In this document: piece after piece, positions 16,244 to 25,288 of the stretch
Layout: every line of letters starts with the position of its first letter
How positions within the stretch are numbered: position 1 is the stretch's first letter
Assembly: GCA_015062335.1 (NCBI GenBank)
Contig: SUUU01000006.1
Coordinates: 1 to 42,677 of the forward strand
DNA from: Alphaproteobacteria bacterium
GTDB taxonomy: Bacteria; Pseudomonadota; Alphaproteobacteria; UBA3830
Length of the DNA stretch: 42,677 nucleotides
Direction of reading: 5' to 3'
Program-made: the position numbers and the translations under genes
Notes under the pieces: generated by a model
What the model saw: the letters and a program-made list of their open reading frames with translations, nothing else
Database searches by the model: none
Told to the model about the DNA's origin: nothing

Positions 16244-17479
16244 TTACAAGTTATTTTCTAACCAATTAATTACTCTTTTGAAGAAATTTTCCTTTTTACT
16301 ATAATCAGAAGTATTGTTACGAGTTAACTCTTGGTTACCTGATAGCATAGCGAACTTAATCATGCCGACACAAGTCGCGAACTCATTATTTATTTGAATC
16401 TTTGAATTCTCTAAATACTCATCGAGTCTTTTCATTTTTACATTTTTTTTCAAGATGTCAGAAGCGAATTCTTGCATACCTATCAGCATGCTTCCACCAC
16501 CAGTAATCAAAATATTATTAGAAAAATTCCAAGTAAAATCTGAACCTGTTATTTTTTGCTTAATTGATTCCCAAATTTCTTCCACTCTTGGTTGAATAAT
16601 CTGATTCAACGAACTACGAGGCAATTGTTGTAAACTTGTTATACCATCCTCATCAGCAGTAGGTGTTATGATTGAATTTTTATCATCATCATAAGATACA
16701 AACGCTGATCCATGCAACGTTTTTAATCTTTCCGCATTAGATTTAGAAATTTTCAATCCGTAAGCTATATCTTTCGTAATGTTTTGTCCTCCAAGAGAAA
16801 TCACCTCAGATCCGCAAAAGACCCCTTTATAAAAAAAGTTAATTGTAGAGGTTCCTCCACCTAAATCTATTACTACTTGATTATCTGTTGATAAGTCTTC
16901 GTTCATTACATGCAAACTTGATGCATATCCACCATGTACAAAACCTATTACATCCAAGTGACATTTTGAAAGGCAAGCAACAATATTAGCTAATTGAGTT
17001 TTTGGTGCACTAACGACATTAGCGTTAACACTCAAAGAATTTGCGAACATTCCTACCGGCTCATTAACTCCATTCAACTCGTCTAACTTGAACATTACGG
17101 GAATAATATGAATAGTTTCCATACTCTGAATTTTATCGAGACACATCGATAGCAGGTCCGTTATATCTTGCCGACGGATTAATCTTCCTCCTATATTCAT
17201 GCTTGCGGTTATAATTTTAGATCTTACAAATTTACCGGAAACATTCACGTAAACAGATTTAATTCTTAAACCGGCCGCATTCTCGGCTATTTCTATAGCC
17301 TTTGCAATCGATTTCGACACCGATTCAGCATCAACGATAACTCCCGATTTAACGCCGAAACAAGCACAATAACCAGCGCTTATAATACTGTATTTTCCTT
17401 CTTTTGATATGCCGGCAATGCAACACGCAACTTTTGTACTACCAATATCTACGACGGACACTATTAAGCCTGACTTCAT
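16244..17479 (-). CDS. ftsA: Cell division protein FtsA
   Basis: A 411-residue actin-like ATPase that tethers FtsZ to the membrane. The phosphate-1 motif VVDIGSTKVACCIAG is at residues 9-23, the phosphate-2 motif QVVIDLGGGTSTINFF is mid-protein, and ILITGGGSMLIGM forms the adenosine motif. The C-terminus (FFKRVINWLENNL) is the expected amphipathic membrane-targeting helix. It overlaps ftsQ by 4 bases and lies 56 bases before ftsZ. Confidence 0.95.
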   Translation of the reverse strand: MKSGLIVSVVDIGSTKVACCIAGISKEGKYSIISAGYCACFGVKSGVIVDAESVSKSIAKAIEIAENAAGLRIKSVYVNVSGKFVRSKIITASMNIGGRLIRRQDITDLLSMCLDKIQSMETIHIIPVMFKLDELNGVNEPVGMFANSLSVNANVVSAPKTQLANIVACLSKCHLDVIGFVHGGYASSLHVMNEDLSTDNQVVIDLGGGTSTINFFYKGVFCGSEVISLGGQNITKDIAYGLKISKSNAERLKTLHGSAFVSYDDDKNSIITPTADEDGITSLQQLPRSSLNQIIQPRVEEIWESIKQKITGSDFTWNFSNNILITGGGSMLIGMQEFASDILKKNVKMKRLDEYLENSKIQINNEFATCVGMIKFAMLSGNQELTRNNTSDYSKKENFFKRVINWLENNL

Positions 17480-18198
17480 GAAGATTGTCCTTCATTTTTT
17501 TTCTTTATCACAACTCGATCCAACATTCTCAGATCTATTTCAACAATCTCTTCTTTGAAAAAACCATTATCATCTGATATTTCCTCAAGTACAGATATCG
17601 CATGCTTTAAGTGTTTTTCAGGTAGTTTAACGATAATTCCTCTATTAATCTTTATATTCCATCTTCTCTTTCCTATAAATGTCGCACAGACCAATTGCTT
17701 ACGAATTTTAGGAAATTGATTTAGCACAAATAACAAATGCTGAGCATTTTTTTCCGATCCATCTCCGATAACAATAGGCAAATTACCGAAATCTCCGATT
17801 CCGTCATGTTCAAGAACTTTTCCCTGATTATCCAACAAATACAACTTATACTTTGATTGAAGTATAGCAATAGGCTCTCTTTCCGTGACCCTAATATAAA
17901 ATGTATCAGGCAATTTGCGTTGAACTTCAACAGATTTAATCCATGCAATATTCTCTAGTTTAGACTTTACATCTTGCACAGAAACACTGAATATGTCTGA
18001 GTGATACTTAATTCCTGAAACCTTATACAACAATGCTTCCGGCACTTTATCATTACCATCAAACTCAACTTTTCGAATAAGACAATTCAAAACCCTGCTC
18101 TTGAAAAAATTTGTATATCTATGTACACCAAAGAAACAAAGAAACACACACAAAAACCAAAAAAGATTACTTTTGAACAGTGATCTAATAAAATTCAT
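17476..18198 (-). CDS. ftsQ: Cell division protein FtsQ
   Basis: A 240-residue bitopic membrane protein with a short cytoplasmic N-terminus, one transmembrane segment (about residues 10-25, NLFWFLCVFLCFFGVH), then a POTRA domain (VEFDGNDKVPEALLYKVSGI...DVKSKLENIAWIKSVEVQRKLPDTFYIRVTEREPIAI) and the FtsQ/DivIB C-terminal domain. It links the early and late divisome. The start lies 3 bases after the murB stop. Alphaproteobacteria usually have ddl between murB and ftsQ; it is absent here. Confidence 0.93.
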   Translation of the reverse strand: MNFIRSLFKSNLFWFLCVFLCFFGVHRYTNFFKSRVLNCLIRKVEFDGNDKVPEALLYKVSGIKYHSDIFSVSVQDVKSKLENIAWIKSVEVQRKLPDTFYIRVTEREPIAILQSKYKLYLLDNQGKVLEHDGIGDFGNLPIVIGDGSEKNAQHLLFVLNQFPKIRKQLVCATFIGKRRWNIKINRGIIVKLPEKHLKHAISVLEEISDDNGFFKEEIVEIDLRMLDRVVIKKKNEGQSS

Positions 18199-18201
18199 GA
18201 A

Positions 18202-19107
18202 TTACAATCTCGTATTGACCTTCCCTAACCTTACGATTTCCCATTCTAATTTTACGCCAGTTTTTTCTAAAACTTTCTGAGCAATCTGATTTCCAAGATT
18301 TTCAATATCCTCTGGTGTCGCTGTACCGTCATTAACGATAAAGTTACAATGTTTCTCTGACAGTTTCGCTCCGCCGATTGATATATCTCGACATCCGGCT
18401 TCCTCTATCAATTTCCAGGCTTTAAATCCTGTCGGATTTTTAAATGTTGAACCACATGTGAGAACACCATAAGGTTGAGTATTTTTTCTCATTTCCGCAA
18501 CCTCTCGAACTTTTTTAGGAATAGAATAACGGACATTCTGATTTCCTCTGAACCAAGCCCTGGTAATAATACTGTCATCAGATATAGCAGAACTCCTGTA
18601 GGAAGCCTTGATATCCTCTACCTTAAACCACCTTACACTACCATTAGATGCTATCGTTTCACATTCAATCAAAACATCAGAAATTTCTGATCCGAAACAA
18701 CCAGCATTCATCTTTATCGCCCCTCCGACAGATCCAGGCAATCCCATCAAAAACTCAAGTCCTCCGAGTTCATGATCCATCGCAATAGTGGAAAGTTGAG
18801 AACAAGAAATCCCTGCGCCAACTTCTAATACATTTTCTTCAACAAATGATTTTTTAAACCAGTCTCCTAGTATAATGACTACGCCGTCAATACCACCGGA
18901 ACGAATTAGAACATTTGACAGCATTCCAAGAGGCGTCACTTTAATTCCCTTTGGTAATCCTCTTAAAAAGAAAACTAAATCATCCATATCTGCCGGCTTA
19001 AACAAAAACTCAGCCTTTCCAGATGTCCCAAAAAATGCCTTTTTATTCAGAGGGACATTCTCCTCCAGCGAACCTTTTACTTTCGGAAAATCATCTAAAC
19101 TAATCAT
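18202..19107 (-). CDS. murB: UDP-N-acetylenolpyruvoylglucosamine reductase MurB
   Basis: A 301-residue FAD-dependent reductase that converts UDP-GlcNAc-enolpyruvate to UDP-MurNAc. Visible motifs: the FAD-binding block LEFLMGLPGSVGGAIKMNAG, the active-site region ASYRSSAI, and CGSTFKNP carrying the catalytic Ser, as in type I/II MurB. I choose the ATG at 19107, which overlaps the murC stop as TAATG and follows GAGAG; an upstream ATG at 19143 lies inside murC. Confidence 0.95.
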   Translation of the reverse strand: MISLDDFPKVKGSLEENVPLNKKAFFGTSGKAEFLFKPADMDDLVFFLRGLPKGIKVTPLGMLSNVLIRSGGIDGVVIILGDWFKKSFVEENVLEVGAGISCSQLSTIAMDHELGGLEFLMGLPGSVGGAIKMNAGCFGSEISDVLIECETIASNGSVRWFKVEDIKASYRSSAISDDSIITRAWFRGNQNVRYSIPKKVREVAEMRKNTQPYGVLTCGSTFKNPTGFKAWKLIEEAGCRDISIGGAKLSEKHCNFIVNDGTATPEDIENLGNQIAQKVLEKTGVKLEWEIVRLGKVNTRL

Positions 19108-20513
19108 TATTCTCTCAGTAACTCTGCAAAATTGTACGCCCAATTTGTAATATCCCCCGCACCTAAGAATATCACAAAATCTCCCTTTGACAATTGCGGA
19201 AAAATTTTGTCCTTCAGCGTCTCAATATCTTGTACAAAATCTCCTTTAACTACGCCATTCTCATTTAGCTTTTTCAACAGTGAGAAATGATCCACACCAT
19301 TACTTTTTTCATTTGCCGAATAAATTGGCGTAATGAACACACCATTGCTTAACTCTAAACAATCGGCAAAATCTGACAAAAAATTTTTCAATCGAGTATA
19401 TCTGTGTGGTTGAATCACTGCAAAAATTCGCCCTTTACAAGAATGTCTCGCGGCGGTTAAAACTGAGGATATTTCGACCGGATGATGCGCATAATCATCT
19501 ATAACTGTAACTCCGTTGACATCCGCAACTTTTGTAAATCTCCTCTTTACCCCCATAAATGAACTGAAGGCAGCTTTCATATTTTCTTCTGAAATACGCA
19601 GTTCTAATCCTACACAAATTGCGGCTAACATATTTTGAACGTTGTGATCACCATACATATTTGATGCAAACCCTTTCCAACTGTCCGACACACCGTATTT
19701 TTGTATGACATTGTCAGAAAATTTTACGTCAAATCTCGCCCCTTGTTCATCTAAATGAACATTTGAACAAGAAACATCAGCTTGTGATTTCAAACTGTAT
19801 GTAAGAATTTTGCGATCCAACATTTTTGAAGCAATTTTCGCAACTTCTGGATGATCTATACATAAAACACCTGTACCATAAAAAGGAATGTTTTCAACAA
19901 ATTTGACAAACAGGTCTCTTAATTCAGAAAAATCATTGAAATTATCTACGTGATCAAAATCGATATTCGTAATAACCGCAATGGTTGACATCAATCGAGA
20001 AAAAGATCCATCAGATTCATCAGCTTCTACGACAATCCAATCTCCTGATCCTAATCGCGCGTTACTGTTATAGGCATTTATAATGCCTCCGTTAATAACC
20101 GTAGGATCAAAATCAGCTTGATCCAGCATCGCGGCAATTAAAGACGTTGTTGTCGTTTTCCCGTGAGTCCCGGCGACCGCAACTGACATTTTCATCTTCA
20201 TCAATTCTGCAAGCATTTCTGCTCTTTTCACTATTGGAATCTTTAATCGTCTAGCCTCTAAGACTTCCGGATTATCCTGTGAGATCGCAGAAGACAACAC
20301 AACAACAGATGCCTCACGGACATTTTCAGCAACATGCCCAAGTTTAATCGAACATCCTTTGCGAGCTAATCGGTCCGTCATAACATTTGTTTTGAGGTCA
20401 CTACCGCTGACTCTATACCCTAAATTGACTAGAATATCAGCGATACCGCTCATTCCTATGCCTCCTATTCCCACAAAATGGATGGTGCCTGAACTTATCG
20501 GAAATTGTTTCAT
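19107..20513 (-). CDS. murC: UDP-N-acetylmuramate--L-alanine ligase MurC
   Basis: A 468-residue ATP-dependent ligase that adds L-alanine to UDP-MurNAc. It has the N-terminal dinucleotide-like loop FVGIGGIGMSGIA (residues 13-25), the ATP-binding P-loop AGTHGKTTTTSLIAAM, the Mg/substrate motif VVEADESDGSF, and DDYAHHPVEI. Length is normal. It is translationally coupled at both ends, with 4-base overlap with murG and 1-base overlap with murB. Confidence 0.97.
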   Translation of the reverse strand: MKQFPISSGTIHFVGIGGIGMSGIADILVNLGYRVSGSDLKTNVMTDRLARKGCSIKLGHVAENVREASVVVLSSAISQDNPEVLEARRLKIPIVKRAEMLAELMKMKMSVAVAGTHGKTTTTSLIAAMLDQADFDPTVINGGIINAYNSNARLGSGDWIVVEADESDGSFSRLMSTIAVITNIDFDHVDNFNDFSELRDLFVKFVENIPFYGTGVLCIDHPEVAKIASKMLDRKILTYSLKSQADVSCSNVHLDEQGARFDVKFSDNVIQKYGVSDSWKGFASNMYGDHNVQNMLAAICVGLELRISEENMKAAFSSFMGVKRRFTKVADVNGVTVIDDYAHHPVEISSVLTAARHSCKGRIFAVIQPHRYTRLKNFLSDFADCLELSNGVFITPIYSANEKSNGVDHFSLLKKLNENGVVKGDFVQDIETLKDKIFPQLSKGDFVIFLGAGDITNWAYNFAELLRE

Positions 20514-21547
20514 ATTTGATTCCCTAATTTTTCAATTATTTTTACAAAATCATCCGCCGCATTTTTTAAAGAAGAATCTTTGATATTTGACGCTGCGCTC
20601 TGTAATAACTCAGGGTGCTTTAAAAATTTACTTAAAAAAGATTTCAATCTTATAACCGAATTCTTACCTTCTTCAACAATCCAAGCGGCTCCTTTCTGCT
20701 CATACCTTTTCGCATTTAGCAATTGGTGATTATCCGTTGCCAATGGATATGGTATCAACACAGCTGGACGCCCCACTGCCGACAATTCCGCTAAGGTCGA
20801 TGCCCCGGATCTACAAATGACAAGTTGGCATTCTTTCATAGGTGTAGCCATATCATGTATAAAATCTCGAATATCTGCCTCAACCCCCATTTTTTCATAT
20901 TTGGTTTTGAGATCTTCTGTATTCGAACATAAATTTTGCTGAACGACTGATATTTGAACTCTCTCATTCCGTGTCATTTTTTCTATAGCTTCAGGAATCA
21001 TGGAGGAAAAAGACTTAGCGCCTTGGCTTCCTCCTATCACTAAAATATTTATTTTATTAGATAGCTTATACGCCGATTTTTGAAAAAACTCTTTTCTGAC
21101 CGGAGCTGATTGCATTTTCCAAACGCCACCCAATGCAAATGTCGATAAATGTAGATCCGCTAATTTCAAAAGGTATCTATTCGCCCTACCCACAATCGAA
21201 TTTTGTTCATAAATAACAAGTTTTATTCCATACAACTTGGCAATCAACGCAGGTATGATTGTCATAATGCCACCGAATCCGATAAAAACATCCGGGCGAT
21301 TCTTTCTCCATTTGATTAAAAAATTAAGAAATATTTGAATCGAATTTACAAAAAAACCGACAATTCCTTTCAGAGAAAATCTGAGAGTTCCGATAACTTC
21401 CTTATCCTTGACATTATCGCAATACAAAACTCCCCTTTTATCCGTGACAATTGAAACAAGATGCCCTTTTTTCTTAAAACTTGAATACAACGCAACTACC
21501 GGGAATAAATGCCCACCCGTTCCGCCGGCACAAAGAACTATTTTCAC
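20510..21547 (-). CDS. murG: UDP-GlcNAc:lipid I transferase MurG
   Basis: A 345-residue GT28-family glycosyltransferase that makes lipid II on the inner face of the membrane. The G-loop CAGGTGGHLFPVVAL is at the N-terminus, the second G-rich loop INILVIGGSQGAKSF starts the C-terminal Rossmann domain, and CRSGASTLAELSAVGRPAVLIPYP is the UDP-GlcNAc signature. I prefer GTG at 21547 (giving MKIVLCAGGTGG, the usual MurG opening, with AGAGG just upstream) over TTG at 21562. No ftsW lies upstream, unlike the usual cluster. Confidence 0.95.
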   Translation of the reverse strand: MKIVLCAGGTGGHLFPVVALYSSFKKKGHLVSIVTDKRGVLYCDNVKDKEVIGTLRFSLKGIVGFFVNSIQIFLNFLIKWRKNRPDVFIGFGGIMTIIPALIAKLYGIKLVIYEQNSIVGRANRYLLKLADLHLSTFALGGVWKMQSAPVRKEFFQKSAYKLSNKINILVIGGSQGAKSFSSMIPEAIEKMTRNERVQISVVQQNLCSNTEDLKTKYEKMGVEADIRDFIHDMATPMKECQLVICRSGASTLAELSAVGRPAVLIPYPLATDNHQLLNAKRYEQKGAAWIVEEGKNSVIRLKSFLSKFLKHPELLQSAASNIKDSSLKNAADDFVKIIEKLGNQI

Positions 21548-21963
21548 TATTCCTCTCTTCAACGACGATGTAATTCTAAATGATGAAAAAAGCGATGTCC
21601 AGCTGTAATCAATTTTAAGTATTCCCTTATATTTTAATTATACGACAAAGTGTTTTACAAGAAAGTATAGAAAAACGCCTGCAATTTTTTCGAACTGAAT
21701 CATATTTGCAAAAATGAAAATTACCATCATTGACTAACTTGCTCGATACATTCACGTTGTGTTTACTTTTGTTAACCCAATCACTGCAAAATACAAATTA
21801 CTCTCATTAAGAGAGGCGCTACACTACTTAATCAAAGATCAGCATACGAAAACAAGAAATGTATTTATAGAAAAAGTTCCTCTATAGTTTCTTGCATCGC
21901 ATCTTTTGTTATGATCTCGATTCGCCATCCATAGAAAGCATCGATTATACCAACAATAACGAA
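21548..21963. other. Intergenic region upstream of murG
   Basis: About 400 bases between rnj and murG. On the minus strand a TATAAT at 21642-21637 is a candidate -10 box for the mur-fts operon, but I see no convincing -35 at the right distance. Directly after the rnj stop, the rnj frame stays open for another 32 codons (ending ETIEELFL), which may be chance or a decayed gene end. No ftsW or murD remnant is readable. Confidence 0.35.
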
Positions 21964-23625
21964 TTACTCTACGATATGCGAAAGAACAATCGGTTTCTTG
22001 CCTCGACTTTCTAGAAATACAGTTTTAACTATTTTCTTTACCGTTTCCACCGCTCTATTTTTATCAAACGATTTTGCTTTTACGAGATTATCAAACGAAA
22101 GTTTAATTTCTGCTTCAATATCCTTTCGAACATCGTTCCTTTCTTGAATTTCACAATCCTCAAAAACTCCAACACTATCAAAATCCAGCAACTTCAGTGA
22201 CCCGCCACTGCGTTTTAGACATAGACTGACTACGCCATCATTTGATAATTTCTGCCTAGCCTTATAGATACTCCCACTCAACGGAATTAGCTTTGACCCG
22301 TCAACAGCAACCATTTCGTTTCGGGAAACATCAATTACTTTAGCGCCATCGTCACTTAAATTGATGATATTTCCATCATGTGGAATCAACGTATGTTCTA
22401 TACCGAATTTTTTACCTAAATCAGCTTGTTTATGCAGGTGAACACGTTCGCCATGCATCGGCACAAGTATCTTTGGGCGGACCCATTGATACAGCAACTC
22501 TAATTCCTCTTGACTCGGATGCCCTGACGCATGAACTGTATAATCGAGATCTGTAATAATTTGCACACCTTTTTCTATCAACAAATTTTGTATTTCCATG
22601 ACAGCTTTTTCATTTCCAGGAATAGTTCTAGACGAAAATATCACAATGTCATCTTCGGCAAGCTTGATATTTTTATGCTCATCATGAGCAATTTTATTTA
22701 ATGCTGAATTCAGCTCACCCTGGCTTCCCGTACACACCAACAATGTTTCTGCAGGATCAACATCTTTTGCTGACCACTCATCCATAAACGGTGGAATATC
22801 TGTCAAATATCCAGACACTTTTGCAACTTTTTCAATTTTCTTTAATGATCTTCCTGCAACAATCAAACGTCGCCCATTTTCTTTCGCTGCATAATAACAA
22901 GACTCCAATCTTGCCAGGTTAGAAGCGAAACATGTTATCAAAACTCTATGTCCTTTATATTTTTTTACAACATCAATCAATGTCGCTCGCACATCACGCT
23001 CAGTACCATAATGTTCTGAACGAAATGCGTTTGTAGAGTCGCAGATTAATGCCAAAACCCCCTTGTCTCCATATTCTTTTAACTTCTCCTCATCCGTCTT
23101 CAAGCCCAGAATAGGATCTGAATCTATACGCCAATCTCCGGAATGAATCAATGTTCCAAATTGAGTTTGAATAGCCAAAGCGTTTGATTCCGGAGTTGAA
23201 TGAGCCATTGGAATAAATTCAATCTTGAAATTTCCTATTGTTATCTTTTGTCCTACTGCTGCTTTAATTAAAGGAACCGTAGTATCAAGATTAAATTGCG
23301 ACAATTTATCCCGAATCATTTCTATTGCAAAAGGCCGAGCATAAATCGGACACTCAACCATTGGCCATAAGTACGGAATAGCTCCGATATGGTCCTCATG
23401 CGAGTGAGTAATAAACAATGCCTTAATCTTTGATTTGTTTTTAATCAGTTGATCTGGAGAAGGTATGATCAACTCTCTCCCCAAAGAATTATCAAATCCC
23501 ATGCCCATATCAACTAAAATCCATTGATCATTACAAATGTATGCGTACATATTCATTCCGATCTCTGAACAACCGCCGATCGAAATAAAGTTTAATCCTG
23601 TCATTTTTTTTGATTTTTTACTCAT
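21964..23625 (-). CDS. rnj: Ribonuclease J
   Basis: A 553-residue metallo-beta-lactamase/beta-CASP nuclease for 5'-exonucleolytic and endonucleolytic RNA decay. The zinc motif HSHEDH is at residues 74-79; further motifs are IHSGDWRID, ICDSTNA, then beta-CASP elements (ITCFASN, VCTGSQGE, SSRTIPGNE, HASGHPSQEEL) and MHGERVHL. Length is typical. It overlaps birA by 8 bases. In many alphaproteobacteria rnj likewise follows birA, which supports both assignments. Confidence 0.95.
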   Translation of the reverse strand: MSKKSKKMTGLNFISIGGCSEIGMNMYAYICNDQWILVDMGMGFDNSLGRELIIPSPDQLIKNKSKIKALFITHSHEDHIGAIPYLWPMVECPIYARPFAIEMIRDKLSQFNLDTTVPLIKAAVGQKITIGNFKIEFIPMAHSTPESNALAIQTQFGTLIHSGDWRIDSDPILGLKTDEEKLKEYGDKGVLALICDSTNAFRSEHYGTERDVRATLIDVVKKYKGHRVLITCFASNLARLESCYYAAKENGRRLIVAGRSLKKIEKVAKVSGYLTDIPPFMDEWSAKDVDPAETLLVCTGSQGELNSALNKIAHDEHKNIKLAEDDIVIFSSRTIPGNEKAVMEIQNLLIEKGVQIITDLDYTVHASGHPSQEELELLYQWVRPKILVPMHGERVHLHKQADLGKKFGIEHTLIPHDGNIINLSDDGAKVIDVSRNEMVAVDGSKLIPLSGSIYKARQKLSNDGVVSLCLKRSGGSLKLLDFDSVGVFEDCEIQERNDVRKDIEAEIKLSFDNLVKAKSFDKNRAVETVKKIVKTVFLESRGKKPIVLSHIVE

Positions 23626-24337
23626 AATTCACCACTATATTGTTTTCATTTACAAACATATCACCACTAGATATATACAAATTACGACCATCTTTTTCCA
23701 AAATTAATCTGCCTGACCAGTCAATTCCCTTTATAGTTCCCATTTCTGAATCATTTCCGTTATGTATCGTAACAACGCTATCATGTCCCCACATATATTC
23801 AAACCAATACTTTCTTATATCCGCAAAATCATTAACATATGGTAAAGACAACCAACGATCCAATTCCACCAAAATATTTTGAAGCAAACTTAAAGGAGAA
23901 ACCTCAATTTCTGCATCAATGTCTTTTAAACTTATGGCTATAGGCACTTCAACGGGATAAATATTAACTCCCACGCTGATCACTACCCAATTCTCAACAA
24001 CCGTCAGCAATATACCACTAATTTTATGATTTTTATAGTAAATATCATTAGGCCAATGCAGTTTTAAGTCTTGAGTATATTTTGATATTGATGAATGCAC
24101 TGCACATGCCGTCGCCAAAGAAATACGACTAACATTATCCGACAAAGTCATCTTACGAATAATCGATGAATATAAATTACCCGAGACCGATACCCATTGT
24201 CTACCACATCGTCCCATTCCTGAAGTCTGACTTTCTGCGATAATTGCGCATTCAAAAGGTGTATGACTTTCAATCATATGCAATGCGAACTTATGAGTAC
24301 TATCAACCTTTCGTAATTTTATAATTTTATCAATCAC
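23618..24337 (-). CDS. birA: Biotin--[acetyl-CoA-carboxylase] ligase, BirA catalytic type
   Basis: A 239-residue biotin protein ligase without the N-terminal DNA-binding domain, so an enzyme rather than a repressor. The biotinyl-AMP loop reads SGMGRCGRQWVS (residues 39-50), with Met41 where Arg is usual in GRGRxGR. SGNLYSSI, LHWPNDIYY and the KISGIL(L) motif follow, and the C-terminal SH3-like domain is present. It attaches biotin to the BCCP subunit of acetyl-CoA carboxylase. The start is a GTG overlapping the rluD stop. Confidence 0.92.
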   Translation of the reverse strand: MIDKIIKLRKVDSTHKFALHMIESHTPFECAIIAESQTSGMGRCGRQWVSVSGNLYSSIIRKMTLSDNVSRISLATACAVHSSISKYTQDLKLHWPNDIYYKNHKISGILLTVVENWVVISVGVNIYPVEVPIAISLKDIDAEIEVSPLSLLQNILVELDRWLSLPYVNDFADIRKYWFEYMWGHDSVVTIHNGNDSEMGTIKGIDWSGRLILEKDGRNLYISSGDMFVNENNIVVNYE

Positions 24338-25250
24338 CCTTGCTGTATTCCTTTTTATAATCTTTCAGAATTTGTTCCAAACGATTCATATCGTCTGGCA
24401 TATCAGATTCAAATATCATCGTTTTTCCAGTTACAGGATGTTCAAATTGCAAAAATTTTGCATGCAAAGCTTGTCGAGGAAACATATTAATGTCCTTTTC
24501 CATCTCTTTTGGCAAGGAGTAGTTTTTGACCTTATACAATCTATCACCGATAAGCGAATGTCCACGATTTGAAAGATGTACCCTGATTTGATGCGTCCTT
24601 CCGGTAAAAAGTTCACACTCTACTTTTGAAGCAAACGTCCCGTATGATTCAATCGTAGAATAGACGGTTACTGCGCGCTTTCCGACATTCTGCGTCACTG
24701 TCATTCTTAGTCGATTTTTCGGATCTCTAGAAACAAAATTTTCTACTCTATCACGTAATGGACGCAAAACTCCGTAAACAAAACAAACATATTTGCGAAC
24801 AATCGAATGTATTTCAAATTGCTTAGCCAATTGCATATGTGCAAAATCATTTTTCGCAACAACCAATACACCACTAGTATCTTTATCTATTCTATGTACG
24901 ATTCCGGGCCTTAATGTTGAATTAACGGAAGACAAATTATCCCCACAACGATAAACTAATCCATTAACTAAAGTACGATCGTAATTTCCCGCTCCAGGAT
25001 GAACCGTAATGCCAGCTGGCTTATCAATTACCATAATATCGTCATCTTCGAATATAACACCAAATTCAATATCCTGAGCAGGGACAATTGCAGAAGAAGA
25101 CTCTTCTTCTACTATCTCCGCAATCTGGATAACATCATTTACTTTTGTTTTATAACTTGACGGACGCGATTTTCCGTTAACCAACACCGCTCCATTATCA
25201 ATCCAAGACTGAATTTTGGATCTGGAGCAAGTTGGGAAATAAGACACCAA
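24330..25250 (-). CDS. rluD: 23S rRNA pseudouridine synthase, RluD family
   Basis: From the first canonical start (GTG at 25250) the protein has 306 residues: an S4 RNA-binding domain (SRSKIQSWIDNGAVLVNGK) and the catalytic domain with RPGIVHRIDKDTSGVLVVAK, where the Asp in HRIDKDTSG is catalytic, plus GRTHQIRVHLS. The S4 domain clearly starts upstream: the frame continues back as [15 protein letters not shown], conserved in RluD, and no ATG, GTG or useful TTG with a ribosome site lies there. An AGGAG seven bases before an ATC at 25304 is the best initiation context, inside the 3' end of ftsH. The true gene is therefore probably 24330-25304. Confidence 0.93.
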   Translation of the reverse strand: MVSYFPTCSRSKIQSWIDNGAVLVNGKSRPSSYKTKVNDVIQIAEIVEEESSSAIVPAQDIEFGVIFEDDDIMVIDKPAGITVHPGAGNYDRTLVNGLVYRCGDNLSSVNSTLRPGIVHRIDKDTSGVLVVAKNDFAHMQLAKQFEIHSIVRKYVCFVYGVLRPLRDRVENFVSRDPKNRLRMTVTQNVGKRAVTVYSTIESYGTFASKVECELFTGRTHQIRVHLSNRGHSLIGDRLYKVKNYSLPKEMEKDINMFPRQALHAKFLQFEHPVTGKTMIFESDMPDDMNRLEQILKDYKKEYSKGD

Positions 25251-25288
25251 GAACTTATCAAGTCGTACTAATTCGAAATCATCTGCGC

